A DNA stretch of 64,000 nt from Nyssa sinensis (taxonomy: Eukaryota; Streptophyta; Magnoliopsida; Cornales; Nyssaceae), in assembly GCA_008638375.1 (NCBI GenBank), contig CM018036.1, positions 5,208,392 through 5,272,391 on the forward strand, written 5' to 3'. How positions within the stretch are numbered: position 1 is the stretch's first letter; every line of letters begins with the position of its first letter. Made by a program: the position numbers and the translations under genes. The notes under the pieces are model-generated. The model searched no databases. It was given only the letters and a program-made list of their open reading frames with translations, and was not told the DNA's origin. Positions 1 to 11,680 of the stretch are shown here, piece after piece.

Positions 1-988
1 TTGTCTTTGATGTTGGGCTTCTCATTGGATTGTTGTTTTTTATGGTGGGCTATTGTTAATGCTGCTTGGAGTTGGAGTTCATTCTAATTAGCACGCTTTT
101 TACTTGTTTGAGACTTTTCTTTAGGAATTTTTTTTCCTGGTTATTTGATTGTTGATGATTATTTTATTTGATGACAATCTTACTTGGATATTAGGAGATT
201 ATCTATCTTGGATTTTATTTATATGGATATTAATTTGGATTTGAGTTAGTGATGTCAAGTGAGATTTTAATTTGGTTTTATATGAATGGATGAGTTTTGG
301 TATAAGACATCTTATGTGTGGATTGATGTATTGAGTGTTTAGTGCACTTAATTAGTGAATGTGTTTAAATTTTTGCAGGAATATGTTAAAATTATTTTTG
401 AAAGTGATAATTGATTAGGAGTATATTAGCGGCAGATTTTTTTCTCTATATAAAAAATTATGACAAAAGATAAACGCCACAAGATTGTTTGCGGCGTTTA
501 AAGAATTGTCAGAAAAATTAAATACTTTTAGCGGCGGAAAAATAATTGTCAGAAACGACAAATGTAACAAATGTTTTTGCGGCGGTTGTAAAATGGTCAC
601 AAACACTTTCAAAAGTGTGGCGTTTTTAAATGCCACAAAGAAAAAGGATTTAGCGGCGTTTATACAATGGCCACAAATTGTTGTCTATTAGCGGCGGTTG
701 TGAAAGTGCCACCAAATTAATGACAACTAGACAAACGCCACTAAATGCGTCATTTAGACCCATATTCGTCAAACGACACTTTTTGTTTTATCGACAAATC
801 AATTCGCCACTAAAAACGCCACAAATACTTTGCGGCGGTTCTTGAAGTGCCGCAACAAAATTACGACGGAGGCATTGGCGTCAAAAAGATAAACCGTCGC
901 AAAAACGCCACAAATGTAATTAGTGGCGGTTTTTACACCCTTTAGCGGCAAATATAAAATGTCGCGAAAGGCCTATTTTCTTGTAGTG
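1..988 (+). mobile_element. CACTA (En/Spm) transposon end with subterminal repeats
   Basis: The segment ends at 976-988 with the reverse complement of the plant CACTA terminus (CACTACAAGAAAA), so 988 is one outer end of the element. From about 425 inward there are many short GC-rich words (GCGGCG, GCGGCGG) and their complements (CGCCAC, GCCGC) on both strands. These are typical subterminal transposase-binding repeats of such elements. The opposite terminus is not in the window, so the element continues leftward and its 3-bp target duplication cannot be tested; the bases after the end are TGA. No transposase reading frame is visible. Bases 1-420 are AT-rich, show no gene, and are assigned to the element only by position. 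Confidence 0.75.
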
Positions 989-1492
989 TGATAAGAATGC
1001 CATATTCTTTTTACATTAGGCTTCTCCCACACCATCTTTGTCTAAAAAAAGAGGAAAAATAGAAACTAATCACGCACACTTTATTTTGGGAGTAATTATT
1101 ATGGAAATGTACACTAAAATATCAAGATGTGCAAGGAGGTATGAAAGCAGAATTAGTTTTGAGGATAACACTACTGATTCTAATGACATCGTAATATATT
1201 CCGAATAGACACGAGAACCGACACGGAATAGGTAAAACCTATAGGGGTAATGATAATTCCATTAGTCTTATGTTAGTTTTGAACAACAAAAAAATTATAA
1301 GAATATGAGAATTTGAAAAAATCATGAATTTTAGAGATCATTCAAATTTATAGAATAGAAGTCGTGCCACTATAAAAAGAGGTGAAAAAAGTATGACAAA
1401 TATATACAATTCTTTACTTCGAGTAAACTCTGATTATTAGTTGAAATTTTAATTAACTTAACACTTGAAATGAACTCATTAAATAATTATTA

Positions 1493-1529
<37 letters not shown>

Positions 1530-1882
1530 CGTGATGCTCCAAATTAAATGATCCATTCATGAATGATCATATCTAAAACAAAATAGAGCCGTTCCCGGTT
1601 CATGGGACAACGATTTTCCGATGTTATTTTAACACACAATCTTAGAGATGTTGCAAAAAAGAAAAAAAAAAAAACGTAATAGTGCAGTACCACTTCTACA
1701 TATTTTGCCTCAGACAGAAAAACTCATCAAACCAATACTTCTTGAAAACCCTAAACTTAGTTGACAAAAAAGATCGGAAGGAAAAGTTTTGAGCTTAAAA
1801 AGAAAACTTACAATAGATAAGAGTGTCCCCCAATTTCATTTTTTACTTCTCTCTCCTTGTGTGAACTGAACTTGGAGATAAA
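989..1882. other. Gene-free flank downstream of the ERF gene, with a TA microsatellite
   Basis: There is no coding signal here. A (TA)n run occupies about 1496-1527 and a poly-A run lies near 1655-1675. The part nearest 1883 should contain the 3' UTR of the minus-strand ERF gene; I cannot place its poly(A) site. Confidence 0.5.
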
Positions 1883-2897
1883 CTACCCTCTCGGGTGTTT
1901 GGTATCAAAGCCTCCCCAATTCTTTGGAGGATCAGAACTTGAAGAAGAACTTGTAAGCTGAGATGAAAATCTCAGAAACTCTTGTTGTTGTTGCTGAGAT
2001 TTTGTTGAAGATGAAGATGGTGATAAAGTCTGCATAAAAGATGTCCCTCTAGGGTCGAAACTACCCGAAATGGCGCCATCTTTCGAACAATGATCTTCAT
2101 TACGAAGAACTTGCGCTTGAAGAGACAGATGAGGATATATTGTATTCTGAGATGGAGGTGGTTGAGGAGGAGCAACCGAGTCACGGCGAGTTGTTAGGTA
2201 ACCTAACTCGGTTCTAAATACTCTTTCAGGGAAGTTGAGCTTAGCTTTTTTTCCTTTGAATCTAAGAGCTGCTTCATCATATGCAAGTGCGGCTCCCTCG
2301 GCGGTGCTGAAAGTTCCAAGCCACACCCTTGCTGCCTTCTTTGGGTCTCGTATTTCGGCTGCCCACTTGCCCCCTAGTCTCTGCCTCACTCCTCTATAAT
2401 GTCTTCTCCTTTGATTCCCTTCACAACAAATGGAACTTTCACAATAAGACTACTACACATAAAAACAATTTGGTTTAGTGCAGTGCATTATATACATAAT
2501 TTCAAGTGCGTCCAAGATACATATATATATATATATATCATAATTTCAAGTGTTAGTTGTTTACACACACACATAGTTGGAATACTGAGGCATAGTACTA
2601 CCACGACATGCTAGACTGAATCTGAATTATAATGTAAGAGTTAGCTAGACAAAATATAGGGTGCTTAGATTATATCGGTTTGAGGGCAAAGTGAGGGAGA
2701 TATGAAACTTCCCATGCTTAAGCAGGAGTATCATACTTGGTTCATTGACAAGACAAAGACAGATTGCACCAAGCTATACTGGTAAAATTTGGAAATATGC
2801 CAATTTTCTTGTATCATTTCATAGAACTAAATGAAAAAAACAAATTAAATATGGCAAACATAAAGACCAACATGGAATAAGATGACTTTCAACAGTC

Positions 2898-2940
<43 letters not shown>

Positions 2941-3441
2941 CGTGCGTGTGCGTGTGCGTGTGCTTGTGCTTGTGGTAACACTAAAATCTTATCCAGTCCT
3001 CAGGCTACAAATTAACAAATATAACATTCTTGAAATTAAAGTGAAGGCTAGGTCATAAACATGTTTAGATATAATTTGTATCAGAGAGAAATATTTGAGC
3101 ACAGATTGTTTGATAATTGTTTGTATGCACACACACACGCACACACGCACGCACACACACACATATATGTGTGCGTGTGTATTTATGTTACCTTGATCTT
3201 GAGTGGGTTGAGATTGACGAGGTACCGCGGTGCCAGGCTCAGACATGCATATGGCTAATGAGTTTCCTGCAGGCACATGAACTGGGGTTTTGTCATCATT
3301 GCGAATAACTTGAGTGAGAACTGCGACCATGGCCGACAAGTCTTGCTGGGATCGAGCTGAGTAGACAGGGAAGATGTTTTCTTCTTCTTTTTCCTTCGAT
3401 TCATCAGATGGGATGGGCCTCTTCGCACGCCTTCGATCCAC
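1883..3441 (-). CDS. ERF114-like: AP2/ERF transcription factor, group X, ERF114/ERF115-like; possibly decaying
   Basis: Two exons are clear: 3192-3441 and 1883-2418. They are joined by a phase-1 GT-AG intron just before the RRRHYRGVR start of the AP2 domain, the usual intron place in this group. The joined frame gives about 261 residues from codon 3441: a conserved SDE-rich and [12 protein letters not shown]-terminal motif, one AP2 domain (about residues 91-148, with [20 protein letters not shown] and KLNFPE), then a Ser/Gln-rich tail ending in a [14 protein letters not shown] motif. This matches the ERF114/ERF115 type, which binds GCC-box DNA and acts in wound and stem-cell responses. Two oddities: the conserved RPWGKW is RLGGKW, losing the DNA-contacting Trp, and codon 3441-3439 is GTG rather than ATG, with an in-frame TGA at 3505-3507 and no ATG between. 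Either an upstream exon exists or the start is lost. Confidence 0.85.
2898..3180. repeat. Inverted TG/CA dinucleotide tracts inside the ERF intron
   Basis: A (TA)n(TG)n(CG)-rich tract at about 2898-2973 and a complementary (CA)n tract with inner ATATAT at about 3128-3178 lie about 150 bp apart in opposite sense. The second ends about ten bases from the exon 1 splice donor at 3191. Together they could pair as a hairpin in the pre-mRNA or DNA. The reading frames across them are artefacts of the dinucleotide repeat. Confidence 0.85.
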
Positions 3442-3507
3442 TTTGCAAGCTTCTGCTACTTTGTGATACCCTAATTTTGCTAATTCATGTATGCAATGAG
3501 TAGATCA

Positions 3508-4230
3508 AAACTAAATTTTTGAAAACTATATCTAGTTTCTTGGATTGGTGGTGGTTTTGAAATCAAATACAGAAGAGAGAAGGGTCATGAATCAAGACCA
3601 GCAAGACCGAGCAAGACCAAGAAGAAGATCAAAGAGAGCAAGACCGAGAAGAAGATCAAAGAGGAAAAATGGGATGGACTTTGGAATGATGTTTAGAAAA
3701 TGAAATATGGTTCTTCTACCTCCCGCTTGCTTGAACAGTAAAGTACGCATTAGTCATACTTCTGTAACCTAGCTGTCATCATGGTGGAATAAACTGTAGG
3801 TTATATTTGGTAAGTGCAATAGTTATCCTAGTAATGTTTGTTTTAAATTTTTTATTCATTATTTTTGTTCGATATGGTTAAAAATTTGTCTGATTTAATT
3901 GAAAATGTTTATTTTATAAAATAAATATTTTATTAAAAATTATTCTAAACATTTCTTTGGTCTAAATAATTAATTCTTATTTAATTCAATGTAATCATTT
4001 CTATTCCAATTCTCCTTTCATTTTCATTTTCATTTCTTAAAATGTATTCTTGCATACCAAACTTGACCCTAGAGAGTTAGAGGGAGAAGTAATTGGATTA
4101 GAATGGGATGATTATATAAACTTTTTTTTTGTGATATTTGATATTACATTAACCTCTCTTATTAAAATTATTAAAGATCTACAATTAAACGTTAATCATA
4201 GAAAACATAAATTTACTCTTATAACTTTAG
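3508..4230. other. Upstream region of the ERF gene
   Basis: There is no clear coding region. Two 27-bp direct copies starting AGCAAGACC and ending CAAAGAG lie at about 3605-3665. A missing first exon of the ERF gene could lie here on the minus strand, for example around an ATG near 3587, but no splice pair is convincing. The remainder is AT-rich. Confidence 0.4.
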
Positions 4231-4606
4231 ACTCAATGTACAGATTCTTAAAAGTTTGCATTTATTACAAGTGCTACAGGTTTGGTTTATTTTACTCAAT
4301 GTACAGACTTCTAAAAGTCTTGTATTCATTACAAGTGTTATAGGTCTAGTCCATTTCACTTAATGTACAGACCTCTAAAAGTCTTGTATCTATTACAAGT
4401 GCTACAGGTCTGGTCCATTTCACTAATGTGCAGACCCTTAAAAGTCTTATATCCATTCTAAGTGTTACAGATCTGGTGCATTTCACTCAATGTACAGATC
4501 CCTAATGGACTTGTATTCAATATAAGTATCATAGGTCTAGTCCATTTTTCTCACTCTACAAACCTTTAGAAAAACTTTGTTTCATTTGCAAGTGTTGTAG
4601 GTTGGT
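4231..4606. repeat. 63-64 bp tandem repeat, about six copies
   Basis: Copies begin at about 4231, 4294, 4358, 4422, 4485 and 4553. Each carries a variant of ACTCAATGTACAG, then an AAAGTCTTGTAT-like block and ACAAGTGTTACAGGTCTGG. Spacing is 63, 64, 64, 63 and 68 bp, and divergence rises in the last copies. It is non-coding and probably part of the U3 region of the LTR-like sequence that follows. Confidence 0.9.
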
Positions 4607-4825
4607 ATATTATGAATCACCAAGTATGCACGACTCTTTAGAAACCCTAACCTTAACTTTGCACGGGTTTCACAAAATTGAGGCTCGGTGAGGGAGTAGC
4701 TGATATACCATAAAGTGACAAATATATTCAAAGCATGACACGTGTATGTACAGAACTCTTCAAGGTACAAATTAAGAAGGATTGTATTATCCAGATCAAA
4801 CAGGCATGAGGGTTCAGAGGTATGT

Positions 4826-5005
4826 GGTACCGAACAATACATCACCTCTAACATTACCCCTAGAACAAATGGGGTACCAAATAGTACACCACCTCCAGCA
4901 CTGCCCCAAAATAGATGGGGTACCAAACAATACATCACTTCTAGCACTGTGCCTCCATAACTATCGCCTCTAAAATAGGTGGGGTACCGATCAGTGCATT
5001 ACAGA
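4826..5005. repeat. 46-47 bp tandem repeat keyed on GGTACC
   Basis: Units beginning GGTACCRAACARTACAYCACCTC or a close variant start at 4826, 4873 and 4919, with a more diverged unit at 4983. A run of nested KpnI-type GGTACC sites marks them. They lie just upstream of a TATA-like element, which fits a repeated retrotransposon U3 region. Confidence 0.8.
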
Positions 5006-5345
5006 CCTCGTAGTAAGAAAAATAAAATATTTGCAGGAAGAAGTTTTGAACTGGTCACGTCCTTCCATAGACTTCTAACTTTAGAATAAGGAAATAGAGT
5101 TCAACAAGTTAACTACTATTCACGGATATTATCAAATCCCTACTTTCATGGCTTCTAATCTTACTTAACTTGAGAGATCTATAACCTATAAATAAGAGCA
5201 TAAAATATGCTTTCAATTTACGTTCAATGATTTCTTTCAATTATAGTCTTTTTAATTTACCGACTTTATTATCGGAGCGGCTATCACTAGAGCTTACCCA
5301 GTTACTCATTGATTTCGAATTCTTGACAGGTAGCGAAGAACCCGA

Positions 5346-6472
5346 TGATTCTTTGATTTTAAATTCTTGACAGATAACGAAAGACGATAAGTCCCTTTGA
5401 TCAAAAAAAGCAATATCAGTAATAAAAATGTAAAATTTGAAATCTTTGGGTGGACTGTACGTGGTGTTGGTTGTACCTATAGTTGCACAAGACTTTTATG
5501 TAATTTAAGTTCTGTTTGATTCCTTTGTGCTAGGTGCGTCTTGTGTTTCGGCTTATGGAATTGGCGTAAATATGAAAAGTATTTCTTACTCTTTGTTGAG
5601 AGTGTTTCAAAAGTAAAAAGCTTTTCAAAAACACAAAACCGCGTTGTAAGAGTCACCCTCAAACATACACTTAATCTTCTTGAAGGCGTATATTATTGAC
5701 AAAGTTATTTGACTGCTTCTGTTATAAAATCAACCAACTCATTGAACAACAATTACTAAACGTGAAAAGCCATCGAAGCAAAGAAAAATATCCAATTATC
5801 ATGACTGCTTCTTGAAGGCGTATAGTTTTTTTATTTATGCAAATAATTTTTCATAAAATTTGAAATATTTTAAAAAATAATCACATCACATCCAATAATT
5901 ACGTGAAATAACCATTCTATTAAATAAATATTCCATTGGAGAAAATCACTTTATGCATGATCAGTGAATAAAAACCATGTTTTTGTTTAAATTAATAAAT
6001 TAATATTAGGTGCATGCTTCTATTGAATCAATTAAAACCATTGTTCTAATTTGAAATGGCCCTTATTATATGCATGCTTCTATTAACATACATTGCTTGA
6101 ACTCAATTAAACCTTAAAGTTGTAAAAAAGTTTTGTCATCAGAGGAAACTTAAAAAGGGCTTTTATGCTTTCACAAAAAAAAAAAAAAAAAAAAATTATG
6201 ACAAATGATTAACACAAATAGCAAGTGACTAAATGCATGAAAAAAAAAATTATTTATGAACTTGTAATAAATTATATGGTGTCATAATGTTATAGTCGCC
6301 GTGTCGTATCAAATTGAATAGTACTATTGTTCTTTTTTTTCAACAAAAAGAATATTATTTATGTATAAAAATGTAGAAGGCATACATGATTAAAAAAAAA
6401 AACATCAATATGGTTTAATTCAAAAGCATAAAGTACCAAGTTTCATCTCTACTAGGTTGTCACCAAACAATA
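5346..6472. other. AT-rich intergenic DNA
   Basis: I see no gene, RNA or boundary signal. It contains short A-runs (about 6174-6196) and a repeated CTTCTTGAAGGCGTATA word at about 5678 and 5811. Confidence 0.4.
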
Positions 6473-6690
6473 GCGGTGGATCCAGGGGTGGCGAAGGGGG
6501 TCAAAGGCCCTCCCAAAATTTTGAAAAATTTAACTTTTATCTTGTAATTTTGCTAATTTATTTAAAATATTACGAATTACCCGCCCTGCAAAATTCATTA
6601 AATTTATATAAAAATCTTTCTTAAATTTTTAAAATATACATTCTAGCCCCCTCCTAACCACAATTCATAAATCCGTCATTGCCAAACGAG
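6473..6690. repeat. Short dispersed repeat with GGTGGATCCAGG-type end
   Basis: The left end reads GCGGTGGATCCAGGGGTGG. The right end, reversed, reads as a diverged form (ACGGATTTATG). A diverged relative in the opposite orientation sits at 16741-16885. It looks like a small non-autonomous element with imperfect terminal inversion. No family name can be assigned from sequence alone. Confidence 0.45.
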
Positions 6691-7129
6691 GAACAACATC
6701 TCTTGCCAGCAAAAAACCACGAGCAAGAAACATCCAAAGAAATGGAAAACCAATAATCAACAAACCAAATAATTTTGATAAGACACTTATAGCATAAAGA
6801 ACTCATTATCACATTGTTTTCTTGTGTGGTTGAGGTTATTTGCACCCCACAAATAATTAATGAAGGGACTTCACTTTGAATTATGAAATTATTTTTTATT
6901 AAAGATGAGATCATAAGTGTAGGAAAATAATTTAGTAATCTCTTTTTTTTTTACAATTTTGGAAATGCCAATAAAGCCTCCCTTTCTTGATGTAGTAATT
7001 ACTTCTGCTGACGCCACTAGTTTAAATTAAGGGAGATAAAAAAAATGGTGTCTTTTCCATTAACAACTCAAGAGCCATTTCCAACAAGCAGTGAAATAGA
7101 CTTGCATGTCACTGTGTGTGTGTGTGTGT

Positions 7130-7160
<31 letters not shown>

Positions 7161-7486
7161 TCACATTTGGGACTCCTTTTTTCTCAATTTAAACCACTGA
7201 TTTTTGCCCATATCTGTAATTTGAAAGCCCATGGTTATGTTATGGTTGAAATTTTTTGACTCAATATGATATTTAAGAAAATGGATTTGGAAAATGATGG
7301 AGTTTGTGACTTTATTTGGTCTAAAAGGAAAAATTGTCGGCAAAAGTTTGAATTTTATAGTTGCAAAATTGTCCACACATTTTTTTTTTTGGTAGGTACA
7401 ATTCTCAATAAATTAAATAACATAAATTCAAATTCACTACCAAAATAATATTTTATCCTCAAAAATATTTATTTTGTTTTGCATGA

Positions 7487-7525
<39 letters not shown>

Positions 7526-8091
7526 TGAAGTGAACCAAATCAATGGCTTCGATATCAGTCCGATTCCTTGTGTCCGGACTTAAATGGTTGTGCAAGTATA
7601 ATACATGAAATACATAATATTGGGTGATTCTCAAGAATTTAATTAAGTTCTTGATCATCTGATATGCAATTTTGACTTGTTTTGTTTGTGTTTTTCTAAT
7701 CCAGTTTGTCATTTATTGTATAACTCTTAAAAATTATGTTTTATAGTGTTTCATAAGAGATTTGACTTTGTGGAGTCATCATTGAAGAAAAAGGCATTTC
7801 GGTTTTATAAATATTTTGTTCTTGTAATTTTTTGAGTACATAGTAAATTAATTATCATTGTCTATAGATATACTTGCCAAACGAAGTATATTTTGTATTT
7901 TTTATGTGGTTCTTTGTTTATTTTTCTTATTTAAAATCGATTTATTATTTTTTTTTGTTGCTTTCGCACAACGCATAATATATAATGTGCTATGTATGTG
8001 ATATGTTGCACTCATGAAACCGTTCAATCTAGACATAGAGACACCAGACTCGAGTCTTGTCTTAAACAAATCTAAATTCTAACATAAAAGT
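6691..8091. other. Intergenic DNA with microsatellites
   Basis: No gene is seen. It holds a (GT)n(GA)n compound repeat at about 7109-7160 and (AT)n(AC)n at about 7490-7526. Confidence 0.5.
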
Positions 8092-8168
8092 TGTAACACC
8101 CCGACCCGTTTTTTAGAAAAGTTAGTTGCAAATTTGGGAATTAAAAATTTTACAAAACCGAGATATAA

Positions 8169-8204
<36 letters not shown>

Positions 8205-10542
8205 CTAAATAAATAAAATAAAATTAAAAATAAATAAAACAAATAATTTATATCTGGTAAATGAGACATATGGAAGAATGGAAAAAATGAGCCAAAATTG
8301 AGGACAATGAGTTTTGAACCCTTGACTCATAAATTTAGCAAGCACTTGAGCCCAAAAATTATGTCATTTGGGCTGCCCCACTCTTTGTAAAATATATTAC
8401 AATATGTATGTATATATGCATAAATTATTTTTTCCCCACCTCTCAAATTGGCCAATAGCTATTCATGCAACAACCATTATTTTTTCTTATATGAAATATA
8501 TAGGATATAATTATAAGTGAGTTGCGTGTGTTGTGGAGTTGAGAAAAATCAGAGGTGGAGTGTGATATACGCATGTGACTTTGAGTGTGTTAAGGGCAAT
8601 TGGGCAAGCATTAATATAAGAGATGTGTGCATGCGGCTGTCGGTTAGAGAGAGAGGGAGGAAATTGTAGAGAGAGAGAGAGAGACTGAAGGGAGAAAGGG
8701 AGAAGCTGCTGCAGCAGTGCAATGCTGCCATGAAAGGAGAAGAAGAAAAGCTCCAAAAGGTAAAATACAAAAAAAAAAAAAAAAAAAACTGCTTTGAATT
8801 TCTATTTAAATCTTCATACTGTTTTGATGGTTTTAGATCCATATAGACTGCAAATACGAGCTCCTGGGAGACTTAGAACTGTCATGAACTAACTGAGAGT
8901 GTCGGATGAGCTTAAAAACCCAAAGCCGTGACCCATCCTCCATGGAAGACCTGGCATGCAACAAATCTGAAATGACCAAAACCAAACCATGTTTGGATGG
9001 TTGAGACCTGATCTAGAGGTCACAAGGGCCCTAAGACCACCAACCCGTGACCCCGTTACTTAAGTTAAGACCCTCAATTTAGGAATTGCAGGTTTCGGCC
9101 AAGAAACCCATTTTAATCAACAAGGATTTAAAACCTGATTGAAGCACATGAACTGAACCGCCTTGACCTAGGGTTCACAACAAGCCAAATCCAATGAGAT
9201 TTGGTTGAGAAATGGGGCTACACGACCGAACTGAAATCCCTCACGATAATCGGTTGAACAGAGCTCCATGCATGCATTCGAAGCGTAAAACCAATGCCAA
9301 ATTGTTGGCTTCACCCCCAGAAACCGTTTGGATCAAAAACAGTGAAGAAATCGAGCTTCAAAACTCGCGAAAATGAAGAAGAAAATCCTAGCGTCTCACT
9401 GGTCGAGTTGGCGCAATGAAGAAGACGAAGTAGTGTTCATGGGTCGGGTCGCGGGTCGGGCTCCGACCGAACTAAAAAGGGTTTTAGTTTTTGAACCGGT
9501 TCAGTTTATGATTTTTGAACCGGTTCAGTCTTTGAACCCCTGAACCGGTTGGGTTAATATAAAACTTTCTAAAATTTCATTTTAACCCCCCAATTTTCGG
9601 ATAATTATGAAATTGCCCAGAAAAATAAATAAAATTAAATCAAAATCCTTTTTAAATTTAAGAAATTACCAAAACACCCCTAAGCCAAAAATTAGTCAAA
9701 CGAAGTCCAAATAAAATAAAAGAATAGTGTAACCCAATGTTTTTGGGCATTTCGGACTCAACGGCGAAGTCCGATTTTTGAAATTTAGTCCCGAAAATTA
9801 AGACGCGTGAAATGTAAAATTTTTATTTTACCCTTAATGATACCTAGAGCCAATTGAATATAAAAGGTAGTCCATTTTAACTATTTTGGACAATCCGAAC
9901 TCAATGGTAGAGTCCATTTTGGCAAACGAAGTACCGAAAAATATGATACGTGAAAACATAAAATCATGAAAACGCCCTAGGCTTAAAATAAATTATAAAT
10001 ACGCAAATTTAGATCTAGAAAGACCTAAACCAATTATCTTCGACACTTTGAACCTAACGGAGACATCCTTGTGAGGAAATTGGAATAGAGAGGGCTCTCA
10101 ATTGACAGTTAAATTATGTGATACTTTAAATAAGAAAGTAATAAGGTTTTGAATTGTGATTATAGGGACCCTCGTTAAGGGAGGATTTTTGAAAATTGCT
10201 TTTGGGACTTCAGGTGAGTATTTTTATACCATGTTGAGGTGGATTTTTATTATAAATATAAATATCGAACTCTTGTATAATTTGAAAATAGATCCTTCTG
10301 TTTGAAATCGATTTGAATGACTTATTGACATTGCCATTTGCTGATAGTTCGTAAAATGCTCATAATACTATAACAGTTTTTCTCACAAATCTTTGAACCA
10401 TTTTGATTAAAGGCTAAATATGATACTTTTAATTGAATAATTTAGATTGTTATTGATGTTATTGATTTTGGAAATGATTTTGATGCTTTGAATAATTGAA
10501 TCTTCTATGATCTGTCATTATCAAATAGATTGTGACTTTATC

Positions 10543-10693
10543 GAACCCTAACCACAGGGTATACGAGTGGTACTATTGAATTTGATCTCAGTCAGCGAGG
10601 TTCTAATTTGTTGGCATTTGAACCCTAACCACGGGGTATATTGGTGATATTATTGAATGTGATCTTAGTCAGTGAGGTGCTAATTTGCTGGCC
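10543..10693. repeat. 77-bp direct duplication
   Basis: Two copies start with GAACCCTAACCAC at 10543 and 10620. They run through TGATCTYAGTCAG and end at TTGGC, lying inside the 3.58-kb LTR-like unit. Confidence 0.85.
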
Positions 10694-10833
10694 ATAGAAG
10701 ATGAATTTTATTGATTTGAACTTTTATAAATATCGAATGTGAGCTATGATTGAACCTTGAATCTTTGAATTGAGAACTATTGAACTACGATTTTGATTAT
10801 CAAACTATGAAATTGTTATTGAACTATGTTATT

Positions 10834-11055
10834 GAACTATGATGTTGATTTGACTATGACCATTGATATTGAAAACGACTTTGAACCGTAACTATGATAG
10901 AGTTACAAAATTGAACTATAATGTTGATTTGAATATGACTATTGAATTTGAAAATGACTTTGAACCGTAACTATGAACAAGTTACAATAATTGAACTATA
11001 ATGTTGATTTGACTGTGACTATTGATATTAAAAACGACTTTGAACCTTGTTTGAA
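10834..11055. repeat. 79-80 bp tandem repeat, three copies
   Basis: Copies begin GAACTATRATGTTGATTTGA at 10834, 10913 and 10993, each carrying ACTTTGAACCGTAACTATGA or its relic. They lie in the same LTR-like unit and are non-coding. Confidence 0.85.
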
Positions 11056-11680
11056 TTATAATACTAATTTTCAGTAACAACTTGTTGGATCATTATTTTG
11101 ATCATGCTATGTTATCGATTTTGATTTACTAATGTGATTAGACTGAGATTCATTGAAAATGACTTTGATATTATTCTCTGATCTGTTGTACTTGATATGA
11201 TGTATTTTAATTCCATATGAGTATAGATATTTCAGACTGTACTACATAGTAGTTTTGAAACCCTTGGCATGTTATGGAAGTACTCATTGGGCTTGTTGAA
11301 GCTCACCCCATCCTCTTAACATTTTTCAGGTAAGGACTAGACAAACTTGCTTTCAGGTGATGCAGGATGAGTGCTTAAGTGACAAAGCGAGTTCTTTTGA
11401 TGAGTCCTTGACCGAGGATAGATTAGATTTTTGGGAACTTATGTATAAAGTTTTGTAATATTATGCTACCCTTCGACTTAGAAACTATGATCTATGATGA
11501 TGGTATTTGAATTGACCAATTAAGTGATGTAGCTTATTTTGTGGATGATAAGAAAAAAAAAAAAATTATTTCGCTGCGTAAATGGTATTTAGAAAAGTAT
11601 TGTGATTATTGAAATAGGCCTCGGTGGCCGATCACGAACTCCTAATTCACATAAGCTGGGTTTCGGGTCGTGACAAAAGT

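Larger units (their letters stand above)
4231..5345 (+). mobile_element. Probable Ty3/gypsy-type LTR remnant
   Basis: After the two tandem repeats there is a TATA-like CCTATAAATAAGAGC at about 5186-5200. An R-U5-like stretch with ACTTTATTATCGGAG near 5265 follows, a wording I associate with plant gypsy LTR ends, and then two copies of ATTCTTGACAG. Together they look like U3-R-U5 of an LTR in plus orientation. No TG..CA boundary pair or target duplication could be fixed, so the limits are approximate. Confidence 0.4.
8092..11675. mobile_element. 3.58-kb solo-LTR-like unit with 5-bp target duplication
   Basis: The unit starts TGTAACACCCCGACCCG and ends CGGGTCGTGACA. It therefore has TG..CA ends and short inverted termini, and is flanked on both sides by AAAGT (8087-8091 and 11676-11680). 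No second copy of the terminus occurs inside, so a solo LTR or a non-autonomous LTR-type unit is the simplest reading. It holds an AAT microsatellite (about 8168-8200), a GA run (about 8649-8690), and two tandem blocks listed separately. No gag or pol homology is visible. The length would be large for an LTR but is within the range known for some plant gypsy families. Confidence 0.7.

Noticed and set aside
3061..3308. Open frames rich in His/Thr or Val/Cys around the ERF intron
   Set aside because: They translate the CA/TG dinucleotide tract and overlap a well-supported intron and exon on the other strand.
4582..4973. Open frames with repeated CLVPHLF-like or PNNTS-like blocks
   Set aside because: They translate the 46-47 bp tandem repeat. 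There is no start context or homology.
4231..5005. CRISPR-like array of regular repeats
   Set aside because: The repeats are contiguous, degenerate and in a plant nuclear context, with no separate spacers.
8511..8842. Minus-strand frames rich in Ser, Leu and Phe
   Set aside because: They derive from GA/CT runs and a poly-A run inside the 3.6-kb LTR-like unit. No homology.
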